64,000 bases of DNA from Lithodes maja (GCA_037953745.1 JBAKBP010012369.1:1-64000); one strand, 5' to 3'. Counted from the stretch's first letter, positions 30,595-44,274 are shown. Program-made: numbers and translations. The notes: a model not told the origin generated them from the letters alone.

Positions 30595-32506
30595 CTTTCC
30601 ATAAGCTTTCCAGTGAAACAAATGAGAGCGGGAAAAGCAGAAGGTTTGGATGGTATTGCTGTGGAGTGTATAAAGAAGGGTGGAGATGTGATAATAGATT
30701 GGTTGGTGAGACTTTTCAATGTGTGCTTTGTTGTGTCAATGGTACCAATAGACTGGAAGAGTGCATGTATTGTGCCGTTGTACAAGGGGAAGGGAGATCG
30801 GCAGAAGTGTTCAAGTTATAGAGGTATTAGTTTATTGTCAGTGGTTGGAAAGCTGTATGGCAGGGTGTTGATAGAGAGGATAATAAAGTGTACGGAAGTT
30901 GCAATAGGAGAAGAACAGTGCGGTTTTAGGAGGGGAAGAGGGTGCGTGGATCAGATGTTTGCAGTAAGACAGTTATGCGAGAAGTATTTAGAGAAGCATA
31001 AGGAGATATTTTGGGCTTTTATGGACTTGGAAAAAGCATATGATCGTGTGGACCGTGAAGCAATGTGGAAGGTGTTAAGGATTTATGAAATAGGAGGAAA
31101 TTTGTTAGAAGCAGTTAAGAGTTTTTATGAAGGGAGCAGAGCATGTGTGAGAGTAGGAAATGGTGAGTTGAGTGAATGGTTTGAGGTAAAGGTAGGTTTG
31201 CGACAGGGTTGTGTAATGTCACCATGGCTGTTTAATATGTTTATGGATGGTGTGGTGAGGGAGGTGAAAAGGAGAACTATGGGAAGAGGATTGGGTTTAG
31301 TAGGAAAGAATGGTAGAGATTGGGAGTTGAATCAGTTGCTGTTCGCTGATGACACAGCATTGGTGGCGGATTCTGATGAGAAACTGCAGCGGGTAGTCAA
31401 AGAGTTTGGTGTGGTTTGTGGAAGGAGGAAACTGAAGGTGAACGTCAATAAAAGTAAAGTAATGGTGTGTAATAGGGGAGAGCATAGGGTGAATCTAGAT
31501 GTGAGGCTGGATGGGGAAATATTGGAACAAGTAGAGTGTTTTAAATATCTAGGAGGAACGATAAGCAGGAGTGGAGGTATGGAAATGGAGGTAAAACAGA
31601 GAGTGTGTGAAGGAAGGAAGGTTTTCGGAGCAATGGGAAGTACTGTATGTGGAAGACGAGAAATCTCGGAGTGAAAGTAAAAAGTGCACTGTATCAAGGA
31701 ATTGTTGTGCCAACAGTGATGTATGGGGCTGAGACATGGACTCTGAAGAAAAAGGAGAAAAGAGGGCTGGATGTGATGGAGATGAGCTGCTTGAGGAGTA
31801 TGTGTGGAGTTACTCGTAGAGACAGATTGAGGAATGAAGAGATACGTAGGAGAGTGGGGCAGCAGGAACATTTGTCAGCCAGAGTGGACAGAAGGGTGCT
31901 GAGCTGGTATGGTCATGTTGAACGAATGGGAGATGAAAGGCTTACAAAGAGAATATGTGAGTCAGGTACAAGGGGAGATAGAAGGGCAGGAAGACCCCCA
32001 TTGAGATGGAGAGACTGTGTAAGAAAGGCTTTGGATGATAGAGGAATGACTATAGATCAGGCAGGGGAAGTGGTGGTGGACAGGAGTGAATGGAGAATGC
32101 TTGTGAATAGTTGAGTGAACAGTGGTCATTTGGAGTAAGGGGTCGGGCGCAAGTTCGACTAGATAATAGTCCATCAGGCGCCTGGCCCGGGGGGACGATT
32201 AATATGAAGGGTGTGCCTGGAAGTGTGGTGGGAGGGCTTGTGGCTTTGGCTCCGCTGCATGTCTGCCTGCCGAGATCGGAACCTCTCCGGGTGGTCAGGG
32301 GCTGGGGGAGTGCTGGAGCGACCTTGGTAACCCTGGTCTCTGGGTCTTCTCCTGGGTGACCTGGATGTGTGTGAGTTTGTGTTTTTTATCTGTGTTTATT
32401 TTTTGTTTTATGTTGTTTTTGTGTTTTCCCTGTTCTTGCTCTGTCTTGAGTCGGCTACCCCCAAAATGGGGATTGGGCCTGAGCATATAGATAGATAGAT
32501 AGATAG
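30595..32506 (+). pseudogene. RTE-like LINE reverse transcriptase and 3' end with (ATAG)n tail
   Basis: From ~30,620 the frame reads 'MRAGKAEGLDGIAVE', 'WKSACIVPLYKGKGD', 'YRGISLLSVVGKLYGRVL', 'FMDLEKAYDRVDRE', 'GLRQGCVMSPWLFN' and the catalytic 'LLFADDTALVADS', then 'FKYLGGTISRSGG'. A one-base shift near 31,660 moves to the C-terminal frame ('TVMYGAETWTLKKK', 'RVLSWYGHVERMGDERLTKR'), which stops at 32,114. The 3' region of ~390 bp ends in (ATAG)n at 32,486-32,506. The endonuclease domain is absent (5'-truncated). It faces away from the minus-strand RTE fragment next to it and is clearly a different copy. Confidence 0.88.
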
Positions 32507-32718
32507 TCTTGAAAAGGGGTCTAGAGGGTGTAATTTTAAGCTTTATGAAAACGTAGGGAACAAACTAAATACCTCTCCTTATCTTAAAGGATAACCATAT
32601 GTATTGTGTACTGGACGATTCCTGTTTATTTCACTCTTACAATAACTACAATCTTTCAATCTTATTTCTTTACATATAATACAATTATATATAGATATCT
32701 ATATATATTAACAAATAT
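32507..32718. other. AT-rich spacer
   Basis: No gene or repeat recognised beyond AT-rich simple sequence. Confidence 0.4.
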
Positions 32719-32849
32719 ACTGGCCCGCTACCGCTCGCCAGGAAAAAAAATCGATTCCTGGATGGGAATAAACGTCTTAAAACAGTAGGCTGAATGGGGC
32801 CGAATGGATACAACTCGGAGAGAGAAAACAAAAAGGTGGGCCCCCTTAA
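32719..32849 (+). mobile_element. TTAA element type 2, right half only
   Basis: It matches the right half of the element at 36,368-36,749: 'GCTACCGCTCGCCAGGAA', 'AAACGTCTTAAAACAGTAGG', 'TGAATGGGGCCGAATGGATA' and the terminal CCCCCTTAA. The left half is absent. Confidence 0.75.
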
Positions 32850-32904
32850 TGGATAATTAAATATCGCGACCTAATGAGTATTTAACCACCGAGAATATAG
32901 AGGA

Positions 32905-33230
32905 ATGTGTAGGTATACTATACATACACGTACTATATGTAGGTATACTATACATACACGTACTATATGTAGGTATACTATACATACACGTACTATATGT
33001 AGGTATACTATACATACACGTACTATATGTAGGTATACTATACATACACGTACTATATGTAGGTATACTATACATACACGTACTATATGTAGGTATACTA
33101 TACATACACGTACTATATGTAGGTATACTATACATACACGTACTATATGTAGGTATACTATACAAACACTTACTATATGTAGGTATACTATACATACACG
33201 TACTATATGTAGGTATACTATACATACACG
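32905..33230. repeat. Minisatellite, 30-bp units (~11 copies)
   Basis: Head-to-tail repeats of a 30-bp unit containing 'TAGGTATACTATACATACAC'. Because 30 is a multiple of three, all frames stay open and produce meaningless repetitive ORFs on both strands. Units are nearly identical. Confidence 0.97.
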
Positions 33231-36113
33231 TACCGGTACAATTATAGAGGAATATGTAGGTATACTATACATACACGTACCGGTACAATTATAGAGGAAC
33301 ACGTAGGTATACTATACATACACGTACCGGTACAATTATAGAGGAATATGTAGGTATACTATACATACACGTACCGGTACAATTATAGAGGAATATGTAG
33401 GTATACTATACATACACGTACCGGTACAATTATAGAGGAATATGTAGGTATACTATACTGTACATACACGTACCGGTACAATTATAGAGGAATATGTAGG
33501 TATACTATACATACACGTACCGGTACAATTATAGAGGAATACGTAGGTATACTATACATACACGTACCGGTACAATTATAGAGGAATACGTAGGTATACT
33601 ATACATACACGTACCGGTACAATTATAGAGGAATATGTAGGTATACTATACATACACGTACCGGTACAATTATAGAGGAATATGTAGGTATACTATACAT
33701 ACACGTACCGGTACAATTATAGAGGAATATGTAGGTATACTATACTGTACATACACGTACCGGTACAATTATAGAGGAATATGTAGGTATACTATACATA
33801 CACGTACCGGTACAATTATAGAGGAATACGTAGGTATACTATACATACACGTACCGGTACAATTATAGAGGAATATGTAGGTATACTATACATACACGTA
33901 CCGGTACAATTATAGAGGAATATGTAGGTATACTATACATACACGTACCGGTACAATTATAGAGGAATATGTAGGTATACTATACATACACGTACCGGTA
34001 CAATTATAGAGGAATATGTAGGTATACTATACATACACGTACCGGTACAATTATAGAGGAATATGTAGGTATACTATACATACACGTACCGGTACAATTA
34101 TAGAGGAATATGTAGGTATACTATACATACACATACCGGTACAATTATAGAGGAATATGTAGGTATACTATACTGTACATACACGTACCGGTACAATTAT
34201 AGAGGAATATGTAGGTATACTATACATACACGTACCGGTACAATTATAGAGGAATATGTAGGTATACTATACATACACATACCGGTACAATTATAGAGGA
34301 ATATGTAGGTATACTATACATACACGTACCGGTACAATTATAGAGGAATGTGTAGGTATACTATACATACACGTACCGGTACAATTATAGAGGAATATGT
34401 AGGTATACTATACATACACGTACCGGTACAATTATAGAGGAATATGTAGGTATACTATACATACACGTACCGGTACAATTATAGAGGAATATGTAGGTAT
34501 ACTATACATACACATACCGGTACAATTATAGAGGAATATGTAGGTATACTATACATACACGTACCGGTACAATTATAGAGGAATATGTAGGTATACTATA
34601 CATACACGTACCGGTACAATTATAGAGGAATATGTAGGTATACTATACATACACGTACCGGTACAATTATAGAGGAATATGTAGGTATACTATACATACA
34701 CGTACCGGTACAATTATAGAGGAATATGTAGGTATACTATACATACACGTACCGGTACAATTATAGAGGAATATGTAGGTATACTATACATACACGTACC
34801 GGTACAATTATAGAGGAATATGTAGGTATACTATACATACACGTACCGGTACAATTATAGAGGAATATGTAGGTATACTATACATACACGTACCGGTACA
34901 ATTATAGAGGAATATGTAGGTATACTATACATACACGTACCGGTACAATTATAGAGGAATATGTAGGTATACTATACATACACGTACCGGTACAATTATA
35001 GAGGAATATGTAGGTATACTATACATACACGTACCGGTACAATTATAGAGGAATATGTAGGTATACTATACATACACGTACCGGTACAATTATAGAGGAA
35101 TATGTAGGTATACTATACTGTACATACACGTACCGGTACAATTATAGAGGAATATGTAGGTATACTATACTGTACATACACGTACCGGTACAATTATAGA
35201 GGAATATGTAGGTATACTATACTGTACATACACGTACCGGTACAATTATAGAGGAATATGTAGGTATACTATACATACACGTACCGGTACAATTATAGAG
35301 GAATATGTAGGTATACTATACATACACGTACCGGTACAATTATCGAGGAATATGTAGGTATACTATACATACACGTACCGGTACAATTACAGAGGAATAT
35401 GTAGGTATACTATACATACACGTACCGGTACAATTATAGAGGAATATGTAGGTATACTATACATACACGTACCGGTACAATTATAGAGGAATATGTAGGT
35501 ATACTATACATACACGTACCGGTACAGTTATAGAGGAATATGTAGGTATACTATACATACACGTACCGGTACAATTATAGAGGAATATGTAGGTATACTA
35601 TACATACACGTACCGGTACAATTATAGAGGAATATGTAGGTATACTATACATACACGTACCGGTACAATTATAGAGGAATATGTAGGTATACTATACATA
35701 CACGTACCGGTACAATTATAGAGGAATATGTAGGTATACTATACTGTACATACACGTACCGGTACAATTATAGAGGAATATGTAGGTATACTATACATAC
35801 ACGTACCGGTACAATTATAGAGGAATATGTAGGTATACTATACATACACGTACCGGTACAATTATAGAGGAATATGTAGGTATACTATACATACACGTAC
35901 CGGTACAATTATAGAGGAATATGTAGGTATACTATACATACACGTACCGGTACAATTATAGAGGAATATGTAGGTATACTATACATACACGTACCATACA
36001 CGTACCGGTACAATTATAGAGGAATATGTAGGTATACTATACATACACGTACCGGTACAATTATAGAGGAATATGTAGGTATACTATACATACACGTACC
36101 GGTACAATTATTT
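33225..36113. repeat. Minisatellite, 47-bp units (~61 copies)
   Basis: The unit shares the core of the 30-bp repeat but adds a segment, 'CCGGTACAATTATAGAGGA'. Each unit contains the palindrome GTACCGGTAC. Some units carry a 5-bp CTGTA insertion (52 bp), for example near 33,457, 33,745, 34,173, three in a row around 35,118-35,230, and 35,745. Units are highly homogeneous, implying recent amplification or conversion. The array ends in unique AT-rich DNA. Confidence 0.97.
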
Positions 36114-36258
36114 AAAAAACAATTCTAGGGACTAGGCTCAATATACCGTATAATTATACAGGTATAGGTAAATATAAAATTTATTTAATGATTGTACTGG
36201 AATACCTATCATTTTTACCGTTAATTAAATAATATTGTCATTGTTTTCTCTTTTCCAG

Positions 36259-36297
36259 ATTCAACGCTTATTCAAGGAAGATGTATACCGCATACCG
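36259..36297 (+). CDS. Candidate 39-nt host micro-exon
   Basis: A strong pyrimidine-rich acceptor ('GTTTTCTCTTTTCCAG') precedes 36,259, and a consensus donor 'GTAAGTAC' begins at 36,298. Between them are exactly 39 nt that read without a stop as 'IQRLFKEDVYRIP' in phase 0. Both splice signals are better than chance expectation for one short stretch, but no flanking exons are recognised and no protein match can be named. It could be fortuitous. Confidence 0.3.
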
Positions 36298-36367
36298 GTA
36301 AGTACAACGAATGATTTATAAACGTGTGTATATTGTTGTGTGACGGTGGTAGGTTACGGTACCGTAC

Positions 36368-36749
36368 TTAAGGGGGGGGGTCACCTGTTTTGGTTCTGTC
36401 CTTTTCTATCTTTCTCTAGCTTGTATCCATTTGGCCCCATTCAGCCTACTGTTTTAAGACGTTTATCCTCATCCAGGTGTCAATTTTTTACTGGTGAGCG
36501 GTAGCGAGCCAGCATAATTTTTATTTTTGTTTGACAGCAGGCTAAATTTGTACATTTTTCGATAGAAAAATTTCTCCGGCGAAGCCGGATTTCTTCATAT
36601 AATGCTGGCTCGCTATCGCTCGCCAGGAAGAAATCGACACCTAGATGGGGATAAACGTCTTAAAATAGTTGACTGAATGGGGCCGAATGGAAAGCCAGAG
36701 AAAGAGAGAAAAGGAAAGAACTAACAAAAAAGCAGGTCACCCCCCTTAA
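36368..36749 (+). mobile_element. TTAA element type 2a (hairpin MITE), copy
   Basis: TTAA at both ends. Terminal inverted repeats of ~150 bp start GGGGGG and contain 'TTTAAGACGTTTATCC'. The centre has an inverted pair of 'GCGGTAGCGAGCCAGCAT'-type segments and the hairpin CCGGCGAAGCCGG. There is no coding capacity. Confidence 0.85.
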
Positions 36750-37316
36750 ACCAAATGCTACATAATTACCTTGCCGGTATATAATGGTGGTCCACATTTG
36801 TTACCGTTATATCTCCGTTACTAATGATGGTGCTATTTATCTTGAGTTCATTATACTGTATTACGTACAGTCACGCTCTTATTGTCGCGTACCACCATCC
36901 TACCTAAATAACTAGTAATACAAAATCCGTATTTGTCTTCAGAAAAATTCTACCTTAAGTCAAACTAGCCGGTGATTTTATTATTTATAAATACAAAATA
37001 ATAATAAATGAGAATATTATTTGTGTAATTATATATTAGCCAATGTAGAACACGAACAGAATAACTTTAATGCTGAATTACAAAGCCTTCCCAAACTTTG
37101 TTTAAATCTGTGTAATAATTATTTAAAAATTTAATGTCAAAAATTGTATGTAAATTAATGTTTACTCGCTACTTTTATTGTAAAAAGAGGATATATATAC
37201 CGGTATATAACTAATAGAACATAATTTATGTTTTTTTCTCGTAAAATCAATTCAATTATGCTATAAATTTATACTGACTTAGCCTAATTTCTGGAAGCCC
37301 TGAAATGAGGAATATG
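36750..37316. other. AT-rich non-coding DNA
   Basis: No gene, RNA or repeat recognised. It may be intronic if the micro-exon at 36,259 is real. Confidence 0.4.
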
Positions 37317-37530
37317 TACACTCTGTCAAAGAAGTATCATCACCCCTATGCTGATCATCGGGTGTGTACAGCTCGATAGGATTGGCACCTCTGCCTGCAA
37401 CTATATCCATGTATCAGAGAGGATCCTCTTTGACACATGGATATAGTTGTAGGAAGAGGTGCCAACCCTATCAAGCTGTACACACCAGATGATCAGCGTA
37501 GGGGTGCAGATACTTTTTTGACCGAGTGTA
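37317..37530. mobile_element. Tc1/mariner-type palindromic MITE (214 bp)
   Basis: TA-flanked with ends 'TACACTCTGTCAAAGAAGTA' and the inverse 'TACTTTTTTGACCGAGTGTA'. Almost the whole element is one inverted repeat (arms ~95-100 bp) around 'GAGGATCCTC'. Both ends and the TA target fit Tc1/mariner-related MITEs. No ORF. Confidence 0.9.
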
Positions 37531-37689
37531 CAGTAAGTAGTTATGACAGGCGAGAATGCACTTTACATATTTTTATATTGCGTCATAACATGCTTTAATT
37601 TTTCTTGATTATATTTGATTTATCTTGTATATACTGTACTGTATATTGTTGCCTTTTTGTATACGCTCAGTAGTTACTATTGATATATA

Positions 37690-37925
37690 TAAGGGCGGGT
37701 GCCCGACCCCGAAAGGGGTTGAAATAGGTGAGCTATCCCCCCGCCAAAGGCGGCTTTCTAAGGCCTTTCCTAGCTGATGCTGAGAGGATTGGGTTCTAGT
37801 CATGTGGTGATGGGTTGGTCTATCAGAGTGAGAACTGAGCGATCTCTGCCATACCCATAGCTTACTCTGACTGTTCCTTTAACTTATATATTTTCTAGAT
37901 CTCAAGTGACGGCGTCTTTTCCGTG
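37690..37925. other. Non-coding, possibly repeat-derived
   Basis: A GC-richer patch (37,690-37,760, with 'GACCCCGAAAGGGGTTGAA') stands out from the AT-rich surroundings and could be decayed LINE or SINE sequence, not assignable. Confidence 0.35.
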
Positions 37926-38220
37926 GATTGACCTCCCAATCTACCAAGATTGGAAGCCAAAGCGTCACATTTTTCCCTTGCCCCTTAACTTTCTCTTCAT
38001 AATTGCTGAGGGGCACAGGGCCCTGGGTGGGGCTTTGGTTTCCCGGGCGTTTCCGCACCCTCCTCAGCTCCCCGCCATGGAGTGGCTTCGGTCACCCAGG
38101 CTTTATTGTGGTCGGCAGGGAGGGTTCTGTGGGGGCGCTCGGTTATGGCCTTGGAATTGCTCGGGGCCTTGGGGCTGTTCGGCCAGGCAGCTTGGGGAAC
38201 AACAACAACAACAACAACAA
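37925..38220 (+). pseudogene. Jockey/I-type LINE 3' terminus with (CAA)n tail
   Basis: It ends with 'GGGGCTGTTCGGCCAGGCAG', then (CAA)n at 38,198-38,220, the same terminus as the LINE at 11,104-11,757. The third frame reads 'GLFGQAA' as there. Upstream similarity is weak. The apparent polyglutamine ORF across it is spurious. Confidence 0.7.
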
Positions 38221-39854
38221 CTATTGATATATTCTATAGATATCTAATAATTTAATTTCCCTGCTTCAATCTGCTATGACCTCTAACTATATGTGGCTCC
38301 TACATCGTATTACTGTTGGCCCTTTTTGTTTCATCATCCTTCCGACATCGTTGCAATATATCACGGTACGATATGTTCATCTAATTGTGGTTTGACAACC
38401 ACACTCGAGTTTGTCATGTTATTAACTACTCTGTTTCTTTCCATCTGACGGTAAATGTCCATGTCTTCCTCTTGATTTTTTACCTATTAGGAAGATTTTG
38501 TAGTGAAATATGATGAGTGTGAAAGTTTGGTACTACTACGATGAAGAGACATAGTAGTTTCACATTTTTACATTTATCGATAAATAAGTTGCGAAGGAAT
38601 TCAATTTACCGTCAGCTGAAAAGAAACCGACTATAGTTACCTCAGTATATTCTGTCTTATAATTGGTTACATTCATCTACACCATTTCTCACACCACTAT
38701 CACTCTTGCTTTATTTAAGTCACAGCCTCGTTACGTATGTCTTGTTTCTTTATCGCGTCAATGCAATATATTCTTTATTTATGATTACCGGTACATTATA
38801 TTTCTTTTTCAAATAGATCATGCCTCTTGATTACTGGTACATGTCTCGTGTTTATATCCTATAATATATATATATACCGGTATGTTATGCCGGGCAATAA
38901 TTCTTGCTCGATTAAGTCGGTTCTATCTTTCCACCCTAGGAAAGCTTTTAAGAACTACAACACTCAGCAGGAACACAGCTGATTCCAAATATGTAATTAT
39001 AAATCTCCTCAATCTCTTCCAATGATAGAGAATACACGGTTGGTCTTCACAAGTTTTTATTTCACTTTATATCAGGGCACTGGCATAGATAATAATTGGT
39101 AATTGGTTGAGTTGTATTTATATGGAAATACTCTTGAACCTACTTCAAGAATGAATAATAATATTCTTAAAGCATGGATGATATATAAATCAGGTTATAA
39201 TAATAATTGATAAATCATAATTGAATAAACATATGAGGAATATATAAATATAGCATAAATGCTAACAGAACGGTTAGTCTCAAATAATAGCGGATATCCT
39301 GAAGTCAAGGTTAGCGCGAGGTATAACGTGACTCGGGGTAAAGTCAATAATACAGAGGTCACAACGTCTCAGTGAAGTAGAATATATAAAATAAGAATAT
39401 CAGCTGAATGACAAATAAAGAATGAGTTATAAATAAAGAGAGGGTTAAATTCTCTACTAACGTATACAGTTAGATTTGGTAATAATAGTTCAGGGAACTG
39501 AGTAAATGAATTTTAGTATTGGGGGGGAAAGACTGAGCCCTCGACATTGAAATATTAACGCGATGTGGGCAACATAGAATTACTATGAATTCAAATTAAA
39601 CGTTTAAACTGGTTGTGGAGCCAGGAAACATAAATAAAAATGAGTTTAACTAAGAGACACGATAGATAACACTCTCTGTGAACATTTATACACAATTTAC
39701 GTACCCTGATAATCCTATTAACTTAGTATCAGATCTGTCAGGGTTGTTCACAATATTTACGTGTAGTGTGCGGGTAATATGGCCGAATGGATATAATTAT
39801 ATATAAACCTTAGTGGCAATATATGAATATATATCACGTAGTATATATATATAT
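38221..39854. other. AT-rich non-coding DNA
   Basis: 1.6 kb without a recognisable gene or element; short (TA)n tracts at ~38,866 and ~39,840. 'TACCGGTA'-type palindromes recur (around 38,789 and 38,876). Confidence 0.45.
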
Positions 39855-40430
39855 AGATCAATCCCCCCAGGGGGTAAGGGGGCCTTCACCTATGGTGTAG
39901 GAAAAAAAGAATATGCCTCACGCATCCTGCGGCATGTCGTACAAGGCGACTAATAGGGGGGATGGTGTTAGACTTGCGGACCAAGTAGCCATCACTATAC
40001 AATGAAGCCTTGTTCTTGGCGCTGGCATTGTCTCCATATGACAGTGCTGTGACAGGGCTTCATTGTTCTTGCTCCAAGATGCCTAATGGCGGCACACTGG
40101 CGGTGGGTGTCCTCCCTCTGGACCCGGACCTGGCGCCCTGGGCCCAACCTGGACGAAATGGATCCAGAGGGTACAGTATGTAGTGTTTCCCCGGACTGGC
40201 ACTTTCCGCCCAATAGTATAGGGGCCCGAACCTGGTGGTAGCGCTCCAGGAGGCTGCCCTGTCATTGGGCGAAAAATACCAGGCCATTCGTAGTGCCGCG
40301 TACGCGCACGCGGCTGGTTCTGGTGCCGAGGCCATTGGATCCTGCCCCCTTGTAATCTCTTGGGGGAAGGTGCTGGGAATGGTCCCGGGGTAGACTGGAG
40401 CCGGAGTTCTGGGGGGGGGGGGGGGGGCCC
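39855..40430. other. GC-rich island, probable decayed retroelement 5' end
   Basis: It is sharply more GC-rich than its flanks and ends in a G run (40,410-40,427). 'GCGGCATGTCGTACAAGGCG' followed by ACTAATAGG resembles a motif often seen near repeats in invertebrate genomes; that is recollection, not a match I can test. Minus-strand ORFs across it show no known domain. Confidence 0.35.
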
Positions 40431-41414
40431 ATCTGCCAGCCAACCTACCTAATCTCAGGATAGCGTTTGTATGTACTCTCGACAAGAGTACGTTAACAAA
40501 AGGACTAAGGTGAGAATAAAAGATCAAGTACGGTATTTACGTTAACTTGAACACATAACATATCCTACACAACCTTTGCAATAATCACGAAACACAATAA
40601 GTAAACAAGAAGCACTTAATTTGAGTCTGAGTATAGCCTTGTAGAGATCTGACACACGTGGGGGCGACGGAGTGCGTGGTCCGTCTTGGCCTGTTTGCCA
40701 AGGAGGGGTGGCCCGGGAATACCCTCGCACAGGTAGTACTAGCGTAGGTCACTTCCGGTACAGCCTACACACACTCTCTCGTCCAGACACCGTCACAGCT
40801 TGAAGGGCACGATCTAAGAGGATTTTGGCTAGCCTCTACGGAGGGGGCTATACGGTCGAGTTCTTCACGTATACTCTCCCACAGGGTACCCAGTGACACA
40901 GTAGCCTACAGGGACACAGTGCCTCGACTGGCCTAACTTTACCCTGTTTTCGGCCAGGTAGTATTTGATTTTACGGAGAGTGATAAGTCGGGTGTTTCCG
41001 GAACATGAGAGGCATGGGAAATATCGTTTCTGATTTATTGCGTGGTTGTCTAAAGCCTTAAAAATACAATGCATACATGTATATGTGGGGAATGGTACAT
41101 GTTTTATTTATTAATAATACAAGTAAATAGCCTAAAGCTTAGGTGTACACAGGATAAATTATTTACAGAATTGGAGGCATCTCTCTAAGGCTTGTATGGA
41201 GCTGTCTGTTTGTCCTCTTGTCTAGCTGGATTGTAAACATTGTCTCGCCTAGCTGTGGTAGTGTTGAGTGGAACCGCCAGGGTAACTGGAGAGGAACGAA
41301 GGAGGTTAATGTCTCATTTGCATAAAGTCTTGTTCCTCGTAGTCTAGATCTGGGCCAGGTGTAGGCGGCCATTGCTCACCTGGCGCCTGAGGGTACAACA
41401 AACTGTGGCGGATG
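40431..41414. other. Non-coding DNA, nothing recognised
   Basis: Mixed composition, no long ORF with a domain, no obvious terminal repeats. Confidence 0.4.
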
Positions 41415-41832
41415 TCTTACCATACTGGGATAGAATTTGTGCTGTACCTAGAGTATCAGTGCATTATCACAGCACACCGAAATGCCCCCCAAAATACCCT
41501 CATTGTTCCCTGATTAAAATAGCATTGTATGAATATTCCCATATTTAAAAATATGCTACAGGGGGGCAATGCCTAGTGAGTTAATTGCTCAATAGGTGGC
41601 GTTCTGAAAGTGAGGGTCCGAGTGTGGGGGATGAGACTGTGAAATGCAGAGGTGAGGCGGCTTCAGAGATGGGATTGCTTCGAGCCGGGGTGCTTCGCAT
41701 GTCTCACTCCCTAGACTGGAACAAGACCTCACGGGCCTCACCGTGTTCAGCGGTACAGTGTAAAGGCTATCAGCCTATGCCCAGAGGGAGTAGTTGGAAT
41801 ATAGAAAAAAAAAAAATAAAAAAAAATACGTA
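41415..41832 (+). repeat. SINE-A, head-truncated copy
   Basis: It lacks the tRNA head but carries the body: 'TATCAGTGCATTA', 'ACCCTCATTGTTCCCTGATT', 'GAATATTCCCATATT', 'GTCTCACTCCCTAGACTGGA', then 'GTTGGAATATAG' and an A-rich tail. Same family as 58,390-58,952. Confidence 0.85.
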
Positions 41833-42055
41833 TCTTAAGCGTATCGGAAGCCGCGCGTTTTCCCTGGAGCTGTGATACAGGTGACTGAGGTATGTTGTTG
41901 CTGTTGTCCAGGGGAGACTGTTTCCGGTCTCTCTTCTGGTTTCTTATGGACGCAATTCTATATGTGGAAGTTGTCGGTCCTTCGGTTGATGGAAAAGGGT
42001 TTGTGGTCTGCTTCGGTATTATATTTTCCAGCTCTGTCATGTCGATATATACAGT

Positions 42056-42077
42056 ATATATATATATATATATATAT
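42056..42077. repeat. Short (TA)n tract
   Basis: About 11 TA units in otherwise unassigned sequence (41,833-42,249). Confidence 0.8.
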
Positions 42078-42249
42078 TATTTTTGTATGATATAGCCTAC
42101 ATCTACAACACAATAATAGTATCTTGTGTCTCTTACTTCCCCCTTTCCAGAACACGTTAGACTAATATATTTATACGGTACCTTTAAAATACACTGTCAC
42201 CTACTGTCACACCCACGTCAGATATAATGTCAGTCTGCTTCCTCGCTAT

Positions 42250-42596
42250 TTTGTTCTCTCTCTCTCTGGGTTGTATCCGTTCGGCCCCATTCAGTCTACC
42301 GTTTTAAGACGTTTATCCACCTTCCAGGTGTAGATGTTTTTCATTATTTAAAAAAAAAAAAAAAAAAAAATTGACAGCAGGCTAAATTTATACATGTGTT
42401 TATATAAAATGTATCCGGCGAAGCCGGATTTCTTCATACAATGCTGGCTCGCTATCGCTCGCCAGGAAGAAATCGACACCTGGATGGGGATACAAGTCTT
42501 AAAACAGTAGGCTGAATGGGGCCGAATGGATACAAGCCAGAGAAAGAGAAAACAATGAAGAGAAAAAAAAAAAATCACCCCCTTAATACTGGTAAC
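42250..42596 (+). mobile_element. TTAA element type 2a, copy
   Basis: The right end is 'CACCCCCTTAA' (TTAA 42,593-42,596). Contains 'TTTAAGACGTTTATCC', 'TTGACAGCAGGCTAAATTT' and the hairpin CCGGCGAAGCCGG. The left terminus is eroded and lacks TTAA. An A run replaces part of the left arm. Confidence 0.78.
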
Positions 42597-42795
42597 CCCC
42601 CCCCCCCCTCACTCTCTCTCTGCTGGTATGATTGAGTGGTTACTTATTATAGTTTAAAACTCGTAAACAGGAGATTTACTTTACTTCTCATCTTGTTCTT
42701 CCTCTGTCCAATTACTCTTCTCTCCTACTTTATTCCAGCTATCTGGTCTGGGGCGGGGTCTAATCTCAGTGCCGTACCGGTATATCTAGGCGATA

Positions 42796-43020
42796 TATTA
42801 ACCCCTTGTGTACCGCGACGTCTTTTTTACTTGATTTCAGCTATATTTAGATGCTTTTGTTCAGCTTAAGAAGGATCTGTGGTAGAATAAAGGGTTAATT
42901 GAGATAGTTCAAAGCCGCTTAATTGGTAGAGGCCTTTTTTAAGCTGAAAAATATCGTCTAATAGTAGCTAGAAGAAAATAATAAGACGTCGCCGGTACGG
43001 AATGAGTTAATGGGATTCAA
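42796..43020 (+). mobile_element. TTAA element type 3 (~225 bp), copy 1
   Basis: TTAA at both ends. Ends are 'CCCCTTGTGTACCGCGACGT' and the imperfect inverse 'GACGTCGCCGGTACGGAATG'. The internal 'CAGCTTAAGAAGGATCTG' and 'TTTTTTAAGCTGAAAAATAT' form a second inverted pair. Related copies lie at 56,738 and 57,969. Confidence 0.8.

Positions 43021-44274
<1,254 letters not shown>

Noticed and set aside
32857..33302. Long ORFs on both strands with 10-residue repeats
   Set aside because: They are translations of a 30-bp tandem DNA repeat, open in several frames because the period is divisible by three.
33225..36113. CRISPR-like array of short repeats
   Set aside because: Units are contiguous and include the supposed spacers as repeated sequence, so there are no unique spacers. 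The context is eukaryotic.
37906..38247. Polyglutamine protein
   Set aside because: The Gln run is the (CAA)n tail of a LINE 3' end, and the upstream codons lie in LINE terminal sequence.
39995..40527. Pro/Gly/Ala-rich minus-strand ORF as a gene
   Set aside because: GC-rich composition alone keeps it open; there is no start or splice context and no recognised domain.
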